Below, piece by piece: positions 1-10,290 of a stretch of 64,000 nucleotides of DNA. The notes below the pieces were generated by a model. The model was not told where the DNA came from. It saw only the letters and a list, made by a program, of their open reading frames with translations, and ran no database searches. The stretch comes from Litoditis marina (Eukaryota > Nematoda > Chromadorea > Rhabditida > Rhabditidae). Location: assembly GCA_964036275.1 (NCBI GenBank), contig OZ038433.1:17428257-17492256 (forward strand). Reading direction: 5' to 3'. A program made the translations under genes and the position numbers. Each line of letters starts with the position of its first letter. Positions within the stretch are counted from its first letter, which is position 1.

Positions 1-171
1 AACCGTATTTGTTGTCGTGACCTGGAACAAATTTGTTTGTTAAGTCAAATGTCTAATTTGTTGTTTGTGACAGATTATGCTGACAAACTAGGCAAATCAA
101 GGTCAGTGTGTAAATCATGATTATTTATCGCTTCGTAAAGGCTGTATACAAATACTTTTGACCTATTTTCA

Positions 172-177
172 TTTATT
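172..177 (-). terminator. polyadenylation signal of the Gly/Tyr-rich peptide gene
   Basis: AATAAA on the minus strand about 80 bases after the TAG stop of the peptide gene at 257-1020. Position and sequence fit a nematode cleavage and polyadenylation signal. Confidence 0.6.
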
Positions 178-256
178 AGAGCAATTGAGATTTGAGAAAT
201 GTGGAACCATTTTTGAAAATTGAATTCTGGCATAACTGGTTTCCTAGTCTCGTGAC

Positions 257-1020
257 CTACTTACCATAGCTGCTACCGTATTCGCTGCCTTTTCCGTACT
301 TTCCCGAGCCGCCATAGTTGTAGCTGCCATATTCACTAGACGATCCCGGAACAATAATTACCATACACCAGCCGACTTTTGTCAGTGGCCCTCTCTCCAT
401 GAGACCCGTTTTTTTTGCTCGAGGGCCCCCCTTACCTGCTTTCTCAAAAAAAGGTGTATTCGGCCGAGACCCCAGATTTGAGTCTTGAATTCTTGATGTT
501 TCAAATTTTATGACCTGATTTTTCAAAAAAACCTATTTGGGAAAATTGGGGAAAAAGATGGCTAGTGTATGATAATTGCGTTGAGATTTCCAAATTATGA
601 ACTTTTAGTGATTTCGCGTAATTTACTATGGATATCTGATCAAAAAAGTGAATACGATGAAACAACCGAGATTACAGTTTACTGTTTACTTATTTGATAT
701 AAATAATGTAACCTACCTTGTTATATCCAGACCCGTATTTACCCAGGTAGCCATTACCGTAACCCTTGTAGTTGTAGCCGTACGGGCCATGACCGTAGCC
801 GTAGAGCGCTGGAAGTTAGTTTCATTTTAATCAGACAATTCAACAGTGAAAGTAGAAATAAGTTTGGAGACTTTTTCCCAGATTTAGTAGTTAGCAACAG
901 CCGTTAAGGACAGGAGTAGTTTTTGAGAAATTTGTTCAAATAGAGTTTTCACTCACCTGCCGCATTTACTTGATAAAATACTACCACGACAGCTAGAGCA
1001 AGAAGAGAAATAGTAGACAT
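257..1020 (-). CDS. short secreted Gly/Tyr-rich peptide precursor
   Basis: Three exons on the minus strand. Exon 1 (1020-957) starts with ATG and encodes a signal peptide of about 20 residues (MSTISLLALAVVVVFYQVNA), then splices at GCAG|GTGAGT. Exon 2 (808-717; acceptor CTTCCAG, donor AAG|GTAGGT) encodes Gly/Tyr repeats (YGYGHGPYGYNYKGYGNGY). The last exon ends at TAG 257 with EYGSYNYGGSGKYGKGSEYG. Signal peptide plus Gly/Tyr repeats resembles the small cuticle or antimicrobial-type peptides (nlp and related families) of Caenorhabditis, which are induced in the epidermis; that role is inferred. The acceptor of exon 3 is unclear: the nearby TCTAG would create an immediate stop, and the only in-phase AG I found is near 514, which adds non-Gly-rich residues. 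A terminal GGTAAGT could also be a donor to a further exon. Confidence 0.65.
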
Positions 1021-1032
1021 GACAAGATTGAG

Positions 1033-1064
1033 TTATCTTTGAGCGAGAATTGAGAGTTTATATA
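1033..1064 (-). promoter_or_regulatory. core promoter: TATA box and GATA-type site
   Basis: On the minus strand TATATAAA (1064-1057) lies 37 bases before the ATG of the secreted peptide gene, followed by AAGATAA (1039-1033). A GATA site next to the start suits epidermal or intestinal GATA factors, as known for peptide genes of this type. The motifs are seen; the factor is inferred. Confidence 0.45.
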
Positions 1065-1524
1065 CAGTTGGTATCTAGGTCAAGTCAAGCCTCGATCAGT
1101 TTTTGTCTTTGATAGAAACAGGTTGTTGAGACCATAGAAATGTTCTCACATTCCCGAAATTTTTGTATTTCATTTAGTTTAGTTGTAGCCAATATTCAGT
1201 TTCACGCATCTTCAGTTTTCTAATAAATACGAAAGGGGGGAATTTCTTTAAAATATCTATATTAAAGAGCGGCAGAAAGGAAGGCTAGTTCAGGCATCCC
1301 GGGGTACCTAAATTGCCAAATAACATTGGTATAACATTGCGTGCGCCAAAATTCCAAAATAGGCAAAAACGTGTCAACCGTTTGCAAATTAGGTTCGTTA
1401 GTTTGACCTAAAAGTCATACTTATCGGTTTCTCTTGAGAAGCCTTCCCGTGTTAACTTCACTTTCTGTCCCCTTTATGTGTGTTCTTCGAAAACATTAAA
1501 CATTTATGTATTTCTTGATTTCAG

Positions 1525-2971
1525 GATAGGAAGACTGCGAATTTCGTGAAGGAGGAATTGACAGCCGCCAGCCTGCAGCCTCTGTTATGGACGGGTGACG
1601 TCACGAATGATGACGTAGACAAGACGAGAGTCATTGTGGCAACCGATGTGGCAGCACGGTAGGTCATACTCTCTCTCCCTCTCTCCTCCTCTCTCTGTCT
1701 ATGTAACTTTATCTTTCTATCTCTTTCTGTTTGCCATCGATATAAGTATATTACTTTAAAATACAACATGTTTGGGCTTAGGATTTTAAGTGTTTCCATT
1801 AGACAAGGTACCTTGTGAAAGATTTAGGTGTCTATATGACAAGTGCACTGTATCGTACTTTGAGTGGTTGATAAGAACACTAAGATCCGGACGGGCTCTG
1901 AAATCTCAATAATCTAGTTATGGAAATGAACTTTATTATTCCAATTCATTCGTTTTCCAGTGGAGTCGATTTGCCTCGCCTAAGTCATGTGATCAACTAC
2001 GACATGGCCAGGCATACGGTCGATTTTCTGCATAGGTAGGTTTTATAATAATAATAACAGTTATAACATAATAATAATAATATTACTTTCATCGGCCGCG
2101 GCCTAGCCGTATATGCTGCATGTATGGGTTAAGAAAACCGTACAATCATAATGTTATAATAATATCGGTACGTTTTGTTGGTCAGGCCGATCGATCGATA
2201 CGCATGTTTTGTGTTTATCGAAACTGCTGTCACATTTGGCAGCAACATTATGCGATTAGAACATCTGGTTCAGTCTCTTTCACTACTCTATCTTCTCTCA
2301 CTGCTGGCACTCAATTGACAGCCTGAAGCGCTAATGTGCAAGATATAAGTGTCTCGCCAACTAGATAACTGTGTATTATTCCAATGAATTATTTTGCTTG
2401 AAAAATGGACAGTTTTCTCGTTTTCGGCGCAAACGTAGCCCGTTGTTCGATTGTTCGAGTAAGTCCGACAAGTTTATCGGAGTATGTTTTCAGATGTGGC
2501 CGTGTGGGGCGAGTAGGTTCGCATTTCCCGTCGCGAGTGACGTCATTCGTTAGAACGGCCTCAGATGTTCGACTGACAAATGTTATTGAGGTGAGCAGTA
2601 GGGTTTATCAGCGACATAAGGATAAGGCGAAGCACCTCAGTTGCTGTTTTGATTGGTTCACTAGACGAAATAAGAAAATCTTCATTGTAGTTTGCACATC
2701 ATAAGTTGCGTAGTTCAACGAGATAAATGATATTACAACTGTAAGAGCTGAATCGGCAGACGTATAAAGCAGACGCACTCGACCAAGTGCTATATTGTGT
2801 TCCGAAGATTGTTGAAAATCAAAGTGAAAGTAAAATGTTCATTCCATATAGTTTTTCTTTGTTTCACAGCTCGCGGCGCGACTCGGCAAGCCGTTGACTA
2901 CCATTGAAACGGATGTGGCAGCATCTATAAGGAGAAGAAGAGAGGAAAATAAAGAGGGAAATGAAGATTGA
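1525..2971 (+). CDS. DEAD-box RNA helicase, C-terminal part (DDX28-like)
   Basis: Four last exons: 1525-1658, 1961-2035, 2494-2590, 2870-2971 (TGA), all with TTTCAG/CCAG/CACAG acceptors and compatible phases. The peptide begins in the second RecA-like domain (DRKTANFVKEELTAASL), followed by motif V region VIVATDVAARGVDLP, then HVINYDMARHTVDFLHR and motif VI HRCGRVGRVG. It ends with a basic tail (IRRRREENKEGNED). These are the ATP- and RNA-contacting motifs of superfamily 2 helicases. The segment after motif VI (FVRTASDVRLTNVIELAARL) resembles DDX28, a helicase of mitochondrial ribosome assembly; that orthology is a judgement from memory. The N-terminal domain with motifs I-III is not seen and must lie before base 1, so the intron before 1525 contains the whole minus-strand peptide gene. 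Exon 1 begins in phase 0. Confidence 0.85.
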
Positions 2972-3233
2972 ACAATATTCAAAAATATTTATGTTTGTAT
3001 ATATTATTGTTATGTTGTTATTGTTGATAGAGATTAAATATTTCTACTTTTGATTGTTGAGGGAAAGTGTGCAAATCCAATTTCCAGAAAAAGAACAAGA
3101 CTTGCTGTTTTTTTCACAGCAAGAAAACAACATATAGTTTTAGAACTTGGTTACCACAGCAGTTCATAGACGGAATGATGAAATCTCATTTGTAGTTTGC
3201 TCATCATATGTGGCGTAGTTCAACGAGATAAAT
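2664..3233 (+). repeat. short dispersed duplication in and after the helicase gene
   Basis: About 65 bases in the last helicase intron (2664-2728) recur with small changes at 3170-3233, past the stop codon. The shared core is GTAGTTCAACGAGATAAAT. Origin unknown; probably part of a dispersed repeat. Confidence 0.5.
3033..3038 (+). terminator. polyadenylation signal of the helicase gene
   Basis: ATTAAA about 60 bases after the TGA of the helicase, in AT-rich sequence. A common nematode variant of AATAAA. Confidence 0.45.
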
Positions 3234-3239
3234 ATTGAT

Positions 3240-3797
3240 TGGCCATGTTGGCCAACATCGGTGTGGAGTAATCTAACTTCCAGCTACAACATATTAGTAA
3301 AATCTTGTAGTATTGTCGTGAAAAAACTTTTTTTCGGAAAAAAAAAACTGCATTTGTACAAAGTATTTATAGGAATACTCTACCTATATTCACTAACCAG
3401 TATCAGTCGATAAAATAAACACGTTAACCATGGAGTAATATTTGTACTATGCTGATGAACTTTCGTGCGACTAAATTATGTTCACAATGAAAGTTACAAA
3501 TACAGCGTGAAAAGTTATCGGATTTGATCTCTGAACTCGGAATCAGGGGAAGTAGTTAATATTGGATGATGAGACTATATATAAAACGCACACACTGACA
3601 AGGTAGAAATATGGATGAACCAAAGAATATGAATTTGTCAAAGAATACGAAAGCAATAGGTCAAATGAATGTTCGAACTGGGAATCAGAATAAATACCTG
3701 ATCTTCTGTAGGAAAAGTAAACAAAATGTTACAAAGTGTAATACTCTACAAACCGAAAAATGAGAAAGTAGTAGGTCAAAAATGTTTGAAGTGGAAA
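3240..3797. other. intergenic AT-rich sequence with loose repeats
   Basis: No exon or RNA gene seen. Three loosely related stretches (around 3525-3560, 3658-3700, 3770-3805) share the pattern GGTCAAA...GAACT(C/G)GGAATCAG(A/G), suggesting an old tandem duplication beyond the 3' end of the minus-strand gene that follows. Confidence 0.4.
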
Positions 3798-5328
3798 TCA
3801 GAATAGATGGTTGACATTGCGTATGGAGATGGCGAGAGTACGAGCTGCGTCGTCGCAAGGGAGTGGGAGGACGTCGGCCTGCAAAGGGACGGTACCGAGA
3901 GGTTTACTAGTCAATTTACAGGGAAGTTTACTAGTGAATTTTTACTAGTGAATATACAGGTAAGTTTACCGATAAGTTTATCGAAAGGTCACCGAGACGT
4001 TTCTTGATGTGTTAACCCGATCAATTACCGGAAGGGTTACCGGGAAGATACCAGCTACGTTTCTGACAAGAAAACGGAGATAACCGGAAGGTTCCCGGGT
4101 TGGTTGCAGGTAAGCTAAGGCAAGGAAAATCAGCGAGAGAAAAAATCAGCCAAAATGTGTACGATGTTCAATGTCTTCATGGAACAGTAACCATGATAGA
4201 TGGAATCTAAAAATATTATAGTCCTTTTATATTGACCTCCAAAACATACCGTAATACTTCCATTTCTGGGACGAGATGCAATTGTCTCGTGGACAGCGGA
4301 GATGAAACTATCGACTATCATATCACGGCTAGTGGGGTTCTGGAAGAAAAATCAATATGATTGCTTCGTATTAATATGACGTGGACGTCTCCCTGGGTTC
4401 AGTCTTGAGATTTTACTTGTAATTTCTTAGTAAGTCCAATCAGTAACTGTAAGACTGATTCATGAAAAACAACAACTTGATTTGAAGAACAAACATATTT
4501 ACCTCTATTTGGACTTTGAACGCTTCAATCGTGATGGGCCACTCAATCGCCATCACCTTTTCACAAGCAGAATGAAGTTTCGTGCGTTCCTGAAAGCATG
4601 CACACCACATTTTTATACATTATTTATTGTAAGCCATGTACACTTTCATAAATTGGAATGCAACACAAACAAATATCAATAATTCGATAGCGCTTTTTGG
4701 ATGTTCCTAAAACAGTTGGCATTTGAAGTTCTTTCAAGCTATCGCTACAAATTGTTGTAAAACACATATTTTTGAACTGTGATTTTCAGAAGGTTGAACT
4801 ATTGTTGGTTCGATCAAGTTGGTAGAAGATTTACCTCCATTGTCAGGTATTTTATCGGTCTATTCTCCGAGTCTCCACTTTTCAGCCAACTATATGTGGG
4901 TATCTTATTCTGCAGATCGGACTGCGATTGAAGCTCCTCCTAAAAAATTGTTGAAAAATTAATTTTGAAGTTTCTGTGTTTGTTGGTAAACTATTCTACG
5001 TGGCATGAGCCGGTGAAGTAAACGAGCGTGATAGTGAAGATCCACCAGAATTTTGTCAGAAAACACAAACAGCGTGTGAATGTAGTAGACGCAGAGATGT
5101 ATTCTTTAGTTGGATCTACAAACACAGCAGAAATTCTGATCCTTGGAGAACTAGTGTTTGCGAAAGGTTGCGATAGAGGCTCCAACCGACCTTCTTATTC
5201 TCGAATTCGACGACGTGTGCTTCTATTTCGTCGAGTACCAAATCAGTGAGAAGCGAATCGTCGTGGTCAGACAGATTCTTGCGGTCGTCCACGACTTCTT
5301 CGCCGCGGGGAGAAATCCATTTCAGCAT
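3798..5328 (-). CDS. unknown 166-codon protein, inverted copy A
   Basis: Five exons on the minus strand: 5328-5191, 4939-4835, 4589-4503, 4339-4250, 3878-3798 (TGA). All introns are phase 0. The structure was fixed by comparison with the head-to-head copy at 7009-8675: exon lengths are identical (138, 105, 87, 90, 81). The start is MLKWISPRGEEVV; the acidic first exon (many D/E) is followed by EELQSQSDLQ, ERTKLHSACEKVMAIEWP, SRDMIVDSFISAVHETIASR and a short C-terminus ending NHLF. No signal peptide or membrane segment is evident; the mixed charged/hydrophobic pattern suggests a soluble helical protein. Exon 1 is identical in DNA to copy B, while exons 2, 3 and 5 differ at many codons. The exon 1 donor is GTCGGT here instead of GTAAGA, a weaker site. 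I do not recognise the family. Confidence 0.75.
3890..4115 (-). repeat. degenerate short tandem repeat in intron 4 of copy A
   Basis: Loosely repeated motifs of about 15-20 bases (AAGTTTACTAGTGAAT, AAGTTTACCGATAAG, GGAAGGTTACCGGG). A related GTAAACTTC-type repeat fills the same intron of copy B at 8290-8590, so the repeat probably predates the gene duplication. Confidence 0.45.
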
Positions 5329-5442
5329 TTCGGAAGGACTGAAAAGAAACGAATCAGTTTTGTTATTTTCTCTCAATATTTCGGTCTCAGAAGCGAGAGG
5401 TAGATGAGACACAGACAGATAGAAACACGTAGAGAAAGAGAA

Positions 5443-5447
<5 letters not shown>

Positions 5448-5476
<29 letters not shown>
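5448..5476. repeat. (AG)n microsatellite
   Basis: Pure AG run, read as CT in the 5' untranslated region of copy A, between its TATA box and ATG. Confidence 0.9.
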
Positions 5477-5477
<1 letters not shown>

Positions 5478-5611
5478 CCGGAAGGAAGAGATAAAAGAAA
5501 ACGAGAAAACAAGAGAAAGAAGGGGAAAAGAGGGAGTGAATAATGCCAGATGACCTAGACTCTGTGAGAGAAGTTCTCCAGCAGAAGTGGCTTGTTAGAT
5601 GCCGCCACCCC

Positions 5612-5619
5612 TTTATATA
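5612..5619 (-). promoter_or_regulatory. TATA box of copy A
   Basis: TATATAAA on the minus strand, embedded in GGGTGGCA...TATATAAAGGGGTGGCGGCATC. The same arrangement (GGTGGCA, TATA, GGGTGGCAGCATC) stands before copy B at 6680-6716, so the core promoter was duplicated with the gene. Confidence 0.55.
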
Positions 5620-5679
5620 CACTCGTGCCACCCGTTGTGACGAAGAATCTATTTTTAAATCCATCGTGTCCCAGATTTG

Positions 5680-6690
5680 TTGCTAGGTGACTTCTCCTGA
5701 ATTTTGTAAAGTCTGAGATTTGCATGGTATTAGCACGGTTTCACGTGTGCGTGAAGGATTTCGAGTACGTCGAGGAAATTTAGAATCATTTTATAATCTT
5801 CCAAATAGGATTCTGACGACGCCTCGAGATTTCCGACAGGACAGAAGACGCGAGAGAGAACAGCCGAAGAACTTGTGACGTAAGAAGAAATCATCTATTT
5901 TAGGAATCGACAGGAGAAAATCTTTACAAACTCAAAATACATCTCTGTACAGTTGAACAGATAATTCTCATCCAACCAACTATCAGAAAGTACTGATATA
6001 CTCTACTGCCTTTAGTTGTTCTCTTTTAACTGCAGTACTCTTAAGTTACCACTGAAACGCAGCAATATCAATCTTACTTAAACACGAATAAACAGGAAAA
6101 TGTGCAGTTTTGACTATTTTTAACGATTATGAAAAGTATTCGCTAGTTATTAATTGTTTTTAAAAGCACCCCGTAATTTGGTCAACAGATATGTTTGCTT
6201 GACCTTTTTTTAACCTTTTTTCATGTTGAAGTAAGTACATTTGAACTACTCGGATCGCTCCCTCCACAAATTCTATGCATAGATCACTCCAACTATAAAA
6301 TCATCACGTCTTCTCTATGTGCTCCTGTTACGTCTCTTCTTGTAAATCTTCCAGTAGGCGTCAGAATCATTATACTGAGACAATAGAAGAATGATTCTGA
6401 CTTCCTTCAACGTATTCGAAATCCGCTCTCGCCCTATCCCTCACGTCAAGGCGTTCAAATCTCTCGTTAGTTGTCGTCAGAATTCTTTTGTTGAGAAGAT
6501 TGAACATGATTCTAAATTCATTCTATGTATTCAAAATCCGCTTACTCCCTCTATTTCTATGTTTATCCTTTCACACCGCGAGAAACTACGCAAAGTTTGG
6601 GACACACGAAAGTCTTGAGACGATTTAGTGGAAATAATCCGGGATATTTCACTTTCGCGATTGTTTGGAACCGTCACTAGAGGGTGGCAG
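5680..6690. promoter_or_regulatory. shared divergent upstream region of the inverted gene pair
   Basis: About 1 kb between the two TATA boxes; no exon seen. Parts are inverted repeats of each other: the minus-strand reading of 5755-5830 (GTCGTCAGAAT...ATGATTCTAAATT...CGAAATCC) matches 6474-6545, and a further partial copy lies at 6355-6430. The module is therefore present upstream of both genes, and at least twice before copy B. This suggests common regulation; the inducing condition cannot be read from the sequence. Confidence 0.4.
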
Positions 6691-6695
6691 AAGCA

Positions 6696-6702
6696 TATAA
6701 AA
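6696..6702 (+). promoter_or_regulatory. TATA box of copy B
   Basis: TATAAAA flanked by GGGTGGCAG upstream and GGGTGGCAGCATC downstream, matching the copy A promoter in inverted orientation. It lies about 310 bases before the copy B ATG. Confidence 0.5.
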
Positions 6703-7008
6703 GCGGGTGGCAGCATCTTCTGAGACATGACAGCTGCACAGCTTCTAGTTGTAATTACCACTTAGAATAGCCGATCTGTTTTTTCTGCAATAACTCTCTG
6801 AAAACCAGCAGGACTGAATCTCCAAAACTTGAAATTCTCAATACTTCAATGCATTCACCTGAATCTAACGAAACTTGTTCACAATAACTCAATTTTTTTT
6901 CATTGTGTCATCAAACAAAACGACAAATCTATCCACTCCTCATTGTTCCAATCTTTCCAAGTAATATTCTGCTTTGTATCGTATGTATTATAGCCCTCCC
7001 GTTCCAAA

Positions 7009-8675
7009 ATGCTGAAATGGATTTCTCCCCGCGGCGAAGAAGTCGTGGACGACCGCAAGAATCTGTCTGACCACGACGATTCGCTTCTCACTGATTTGGT
7101 ACTCGACGAAATAGAAGCACACGTCGTCGAATTCGAGAATAAGAAGGTAAGAATACCTCTCTGCGTCTACTGCATTCACATGCTATTTCGGGTTCTCTCA
7201 CAATGTGGTAGTTCTATGAATACTGTCACGTTCTTTCACGTGACCAGTTCACGTTGGAGAGTATTTCAACGAACACAACAACTTTTCAGCAACATAGATA
7301 ATCATAACATGGAACGAAAACAAGGAAATGAAATACAATATTTTTTTCAAACTTTTCAACGAACAAAATCTTCCAGGAAGAACTTCAGTCGCAGACCGAT
7401 CTTCAAACTGAAGTACCTACCTATATTTGGCTGAAAAGCCCAGATACGGAAAACAGACCGGTAAAATACCTGACAATGCAGGTTAGTTCTACCAAGTGTA
7501 AAGGTTAAAAACTCAACAAACGTCAGAAAAATATATTGGTTCTAAACATTAAATTTTACGACAAATTTTGTAGTTTGGTGGCCAATTCCACAAGAAACCC
7601 GGTATTTCGTTAACCCTATCAGGTAACCTTAACCGGGTTAGCTGATTTATCCTTTTGTTAACCACTTGGTAACCCTCTTTCACATTGTGTTTTGGGGGAA
7701 ATTCAGGGTTACCAAGTGGTTAACATAACCCGGTATCTCGTTAACCTTATTAGGTGATGGTAACCCGGTTAATGGTTACCTAATAAGGTTAACGAGATAC
7801 CGGGTTAATTAAGAAATTCGCCTAGATTGGTACAACCTTAATGCCAACTTTTTCCAGGAGCGTATGAAACTGGATTCGGCCTGTGAAAAGGTGCTGGCTA
7901 TTGAGTGGCCCGCAACAATCGAATCATTCAAATCCAGAATAGAGGTGAATGTTGTTAGTTTCTTTCTTTTTTAATAAAAAGTTCACTAGTTTTTGATACA
8001 AAAATGAACTAAACTAGCTAAATCAACCACAAGCTACCAATTCTCAACCGAACGACCATTCCGCCTCATAGAGAACGAACTAAACAGCACATAAAACTTT
8101 CCCGTAATCTTTGTCTCCTTTTCATATATTGATTTTTTCAGAAAGCAACTAGTCGTGATATGATAATCGATAGTTTCATCTCCGCTGTCCACGAGACAAT
8201 TGCATCCCGTCCCAGAAATGGAAGCATTACGGTATGTTTCTGAGTTTGATATGGTTACTGTATACCTCCCTTTCTGATGTGTATTGCTCGGTTCTCAATC
8301 TACTAACATTATATCCCTATGGAAAACTCTTTTCGAATCTTCTCAACTTTCTGTCAAACTTCCCTGTAAACATCACAGAGAACTTCTTGGTAAACGTCCT
8401 GGAATACTCTATTGTAAACTTCTCGGTTAACTTTCGCGTATAGTTTTTGATAAACTAAACTTTATTGTGAGCTTCTCGGTAAACTTTGCAGTGAACCTCT
8501 AAATAAACTTATATGTAAACTTTCTTTCGAACGTTTCGGTAGAGTTTTCGGTAAACTCCATCGTAAACCTCCTGGTAACTCCCTTTCTTTACAGGTCGAC
8601 ATCCCCACTCTTCCTTCGGACGATACAGCTCGTGCTCTGGCCGAAATATCAATTCGCAGTATCAATCTACTATGA
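7009..8675 (+). CDS. unknown 166-codon protein, inverted copy B
   Basis: Five exons: 7009-7146, 7377-7481, 7858-7944, 8142-8231, 8595-8675 (TGA), all phase-0 introns, donors GTAAGA, GTTAGT, GTGAAT, GTATGT, acceptors TTCCAG, TTCCAG, TTTCAG, TTACAG. The protein starts MLKWISPRGEEVV and contains EELQSQTDLQ, ERMKLDSACEKVLAIEWP and SRDMIIDSFISAVHETIASR, ending RSINLL. It is the paralogue of copy A (3798-5328, minus strand). All 138 bases of exon 1 agree between copies and exon 4 is nearly identical, whereas exons 2, 3 and 5 carry many amino-acid changes, so gene conversion is likely. Intron 2 is enlarged by a 243-bp MITE (7580-7822), absent from copy A. Function unknown; no recognised domain, signal peptide or membrane segment. 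Confidence 0.8.
7580..7822. mobile_element. GGTAACC-rich MITE with 9-bp target-site duplication
   Basis: Palindromic element starting GGCCAATTCC and ending GAAATTCGCC, filled with inverted blocks of GGTTAACC/AACCCGGTA. It is flanked by TAGTTTGGT (7571-7579) and TAGATTGGT (7823-7831), a 9-bp direct repeat with one mismatch. Nine-base duplications and small non-coding palindromes suit non-autonomous Mutator-like elements. A sister copy lies at 18130-18334. It sits in intron 2 of gene copy B. Confidence 0.75.
8290..8590 (+). repeat. degenerate GTAAACTTC repeat in intron 4 of copy B
   Basis: About 18-base imperfect units of the form (T/C)GGTAAACTTCTC repeated along most of the intron. Related short repeats lie in the corresponding intron of copy A. 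Confidence 0.55.
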
Positions 8676-8689
8676 TTATAGTCTGCTCA

Positions 8690-9150
8690 CCCCTTCATTA
8701 CCATTTACAGTACGATGTACAAACTTAAATGCAACTTTTCATACTTTCATAGAGATTGTTTGGAAGATTATCATTAAAACAAGATATTTGAGCACTCATT
8801 CGCATAGACATAGAAAAAATACTAAACTATACAATACATATATAATAATAATAAATACTATAACACTATAACAGACATACTATACAAAAAAAGTGTATTT
8901 GATGATCTAATGCGCTCTCATTCTCAGGTAATTCTCATACTCGAGAGAAATAGAGAAAACATTGTTAGTTGCCCGATCAAACTACAACTTAGTTGTCTTC
9001 TTTTCTTGACAAGATGATTATTTTAACCAGAGAAGAAGTCCACATATACTAGCAGGATATTAGTCAATCTGAAAGACGAAAAGAAAGAGACAGAGAAATG
9101 GAGACATCTAGAAAGAAAGAAAATGAGAAAGAAATAACGGTTATATTCAT
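8690..9150. other. AT-rich intergenic stretch
   Basis: Downstream of copy B and downstream of the converging minus-strand gene ending at 9157. I see no exon, RNA gene or element; only simple AT-rich sequence and purine runs (9075-9135). Confidence 0.4.
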
Positions 9151-9156
9151 TCATTC

Positions 9157-9415
9157 TTATCGAAACACAAGAACATCAACTTCATTACGTTCAATAGAAG
9201 GTCCCTTCAAATGAGAAAGTGGGAGACGAAGAAGGGTTCCATCAGCCAGACATCTCATGGCTGCAAAAACACAGAAAATATTAAGTTATTTAATCGAACA
9301 AAATATATTGGGATGTTTCGGAAGGATGTGCACTCATCTATAAATACGTTGCGGATGGTATACTGAAATGAGTAGCTGAAGTTTCTCAAACTGATGCTTA
9401 ATGAAGCTCAGTGGT

Positions 9416-9496
<81 letters not shown>

Positions 9497-9507
9497 TCTC
9501 TCTCTCT

Positions 9508-9576
<69 letters not shown>

Positions 9577-9806
9577 TTCGATTAACATACAATCAAAGCT
9601 TCAGATGGATACACAAACATCCCCACAAAATTATTTCTGATAGATTGACCGGTATGTGTGAGCACCACTCATTTGCTCTCCCCCTTTCTCTCTCTCTTCC
9701 TTTCTTCCCATAATCCCTGTGTAAACTTATTTGAACTTACTTGAGAAGATAGTTTGGAAGTGCAGCGACAAGTCCCCAGAGTCGGAGGAGACACATGTGC
9801 ATACAT
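9157..9806 (-). CDS. 3' end of an unrecognised gene
   Basis: Three phase-compatible exons on the minus strand: 9806-9741 (acceptor CTTCAG, donor AA|GTAAGT), 9406-9348 (acceptor TGAG, weak; donor GTATTT) and 9260-9157 (acceptor TTTTGCAG, ending TAA). Joined they read CMHMCLLRLWGLVAALPNYL, then FIKHQFEKLQLLISVYHPQ, then MRCLADGTLLRLPLSHLKG and ERNEVDVLVFR stop. The first exon is hydrophobic and could be a membrane or core helix. The intron between the first two exons contains a long CT/AG microsatellite that may weaken the acceptor. Upstream exons were not found in the next kilobase, so the gene is incomplete. Family not recognised. Confidence 0.5.
9418..9573. repeat. (CT)n microsatellite with CTTCTC interruptions
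   Basis: About 155 bases of CT repeats broken by CTTCTCT. Open reading frames across it are low-complexity artefacts. It lies in an intron of the minus-strand gene ending at 9157. Confidence 0.95.
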
Positions 9807-9882
9807 CTGAAGTAGTAAATAATACAAAATTTAAATACATGCATGAAAACCGTCTACTGAAACCCAAACATTTAAAAAACAG

Positions 9883-9975
9883 GTTATCATTGTCAAACGA
9901 ACACTAGATGGAATTGCGTTCAAGAAACTCAATATCAATATCTTATTTGCTTCAGAAAAACTCGATGAACTGAAA
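9883..9975 (+). other. orphan exon-like segment
   Basis: Ninety-three bases with an AAACAG acceptor, a GTATGT donor and a 31-codon open frame with ordinary codon use (VIIVKRTLDGIAFKKLNINI then LFASEKLDELK). No partner exon was found on the plus strand nearby, so it may be a relict exon or a chance frame. Confidence 0.25.
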
Positions 9976-10290
9976 GTATGTATTGGACCTAATCAATAAC
10001 CAACAGTTCAATTCTTATGTCAATAATTAATTTGATGGATGTTCTTGAACCCACCATCTAATGTTGAGAAGAAGACGACTCGGTGTAGCTGGCAATTGGC
10101 GTCAGCTGGCGGCAACCAACCAGTTTGCAGCTCATCGCCTGAATCACGTATTAAAATGTTCTACGGGGGAGAAGGAGGAAAAAAGAATGAACTAAAGAAT
10201 CAAATCTGTGAAAAGCTCAATCAACTTAAGTAAACAAAAAGTTATGAACAGTACATACTAATGATACGAACGCAAATTCCCAATGTTCAC

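Noticed and set aside
73..100. Possible small helicase exon on the plus strand (GTGACAG | ... TCAAG | GTCAGT)
   Set aside because: Its only open frame ends in a phase that does not fit the phase-0 start of the exon at 1525; the other frames contain stops.
9334..9713. Open frames across the CT repeat
   Set aside because: Poly(Arg-Glu) or poly(Ser-Leu) reading of a microsatellite; only the non-repeat part at 9348-9406 is a plausible exon.
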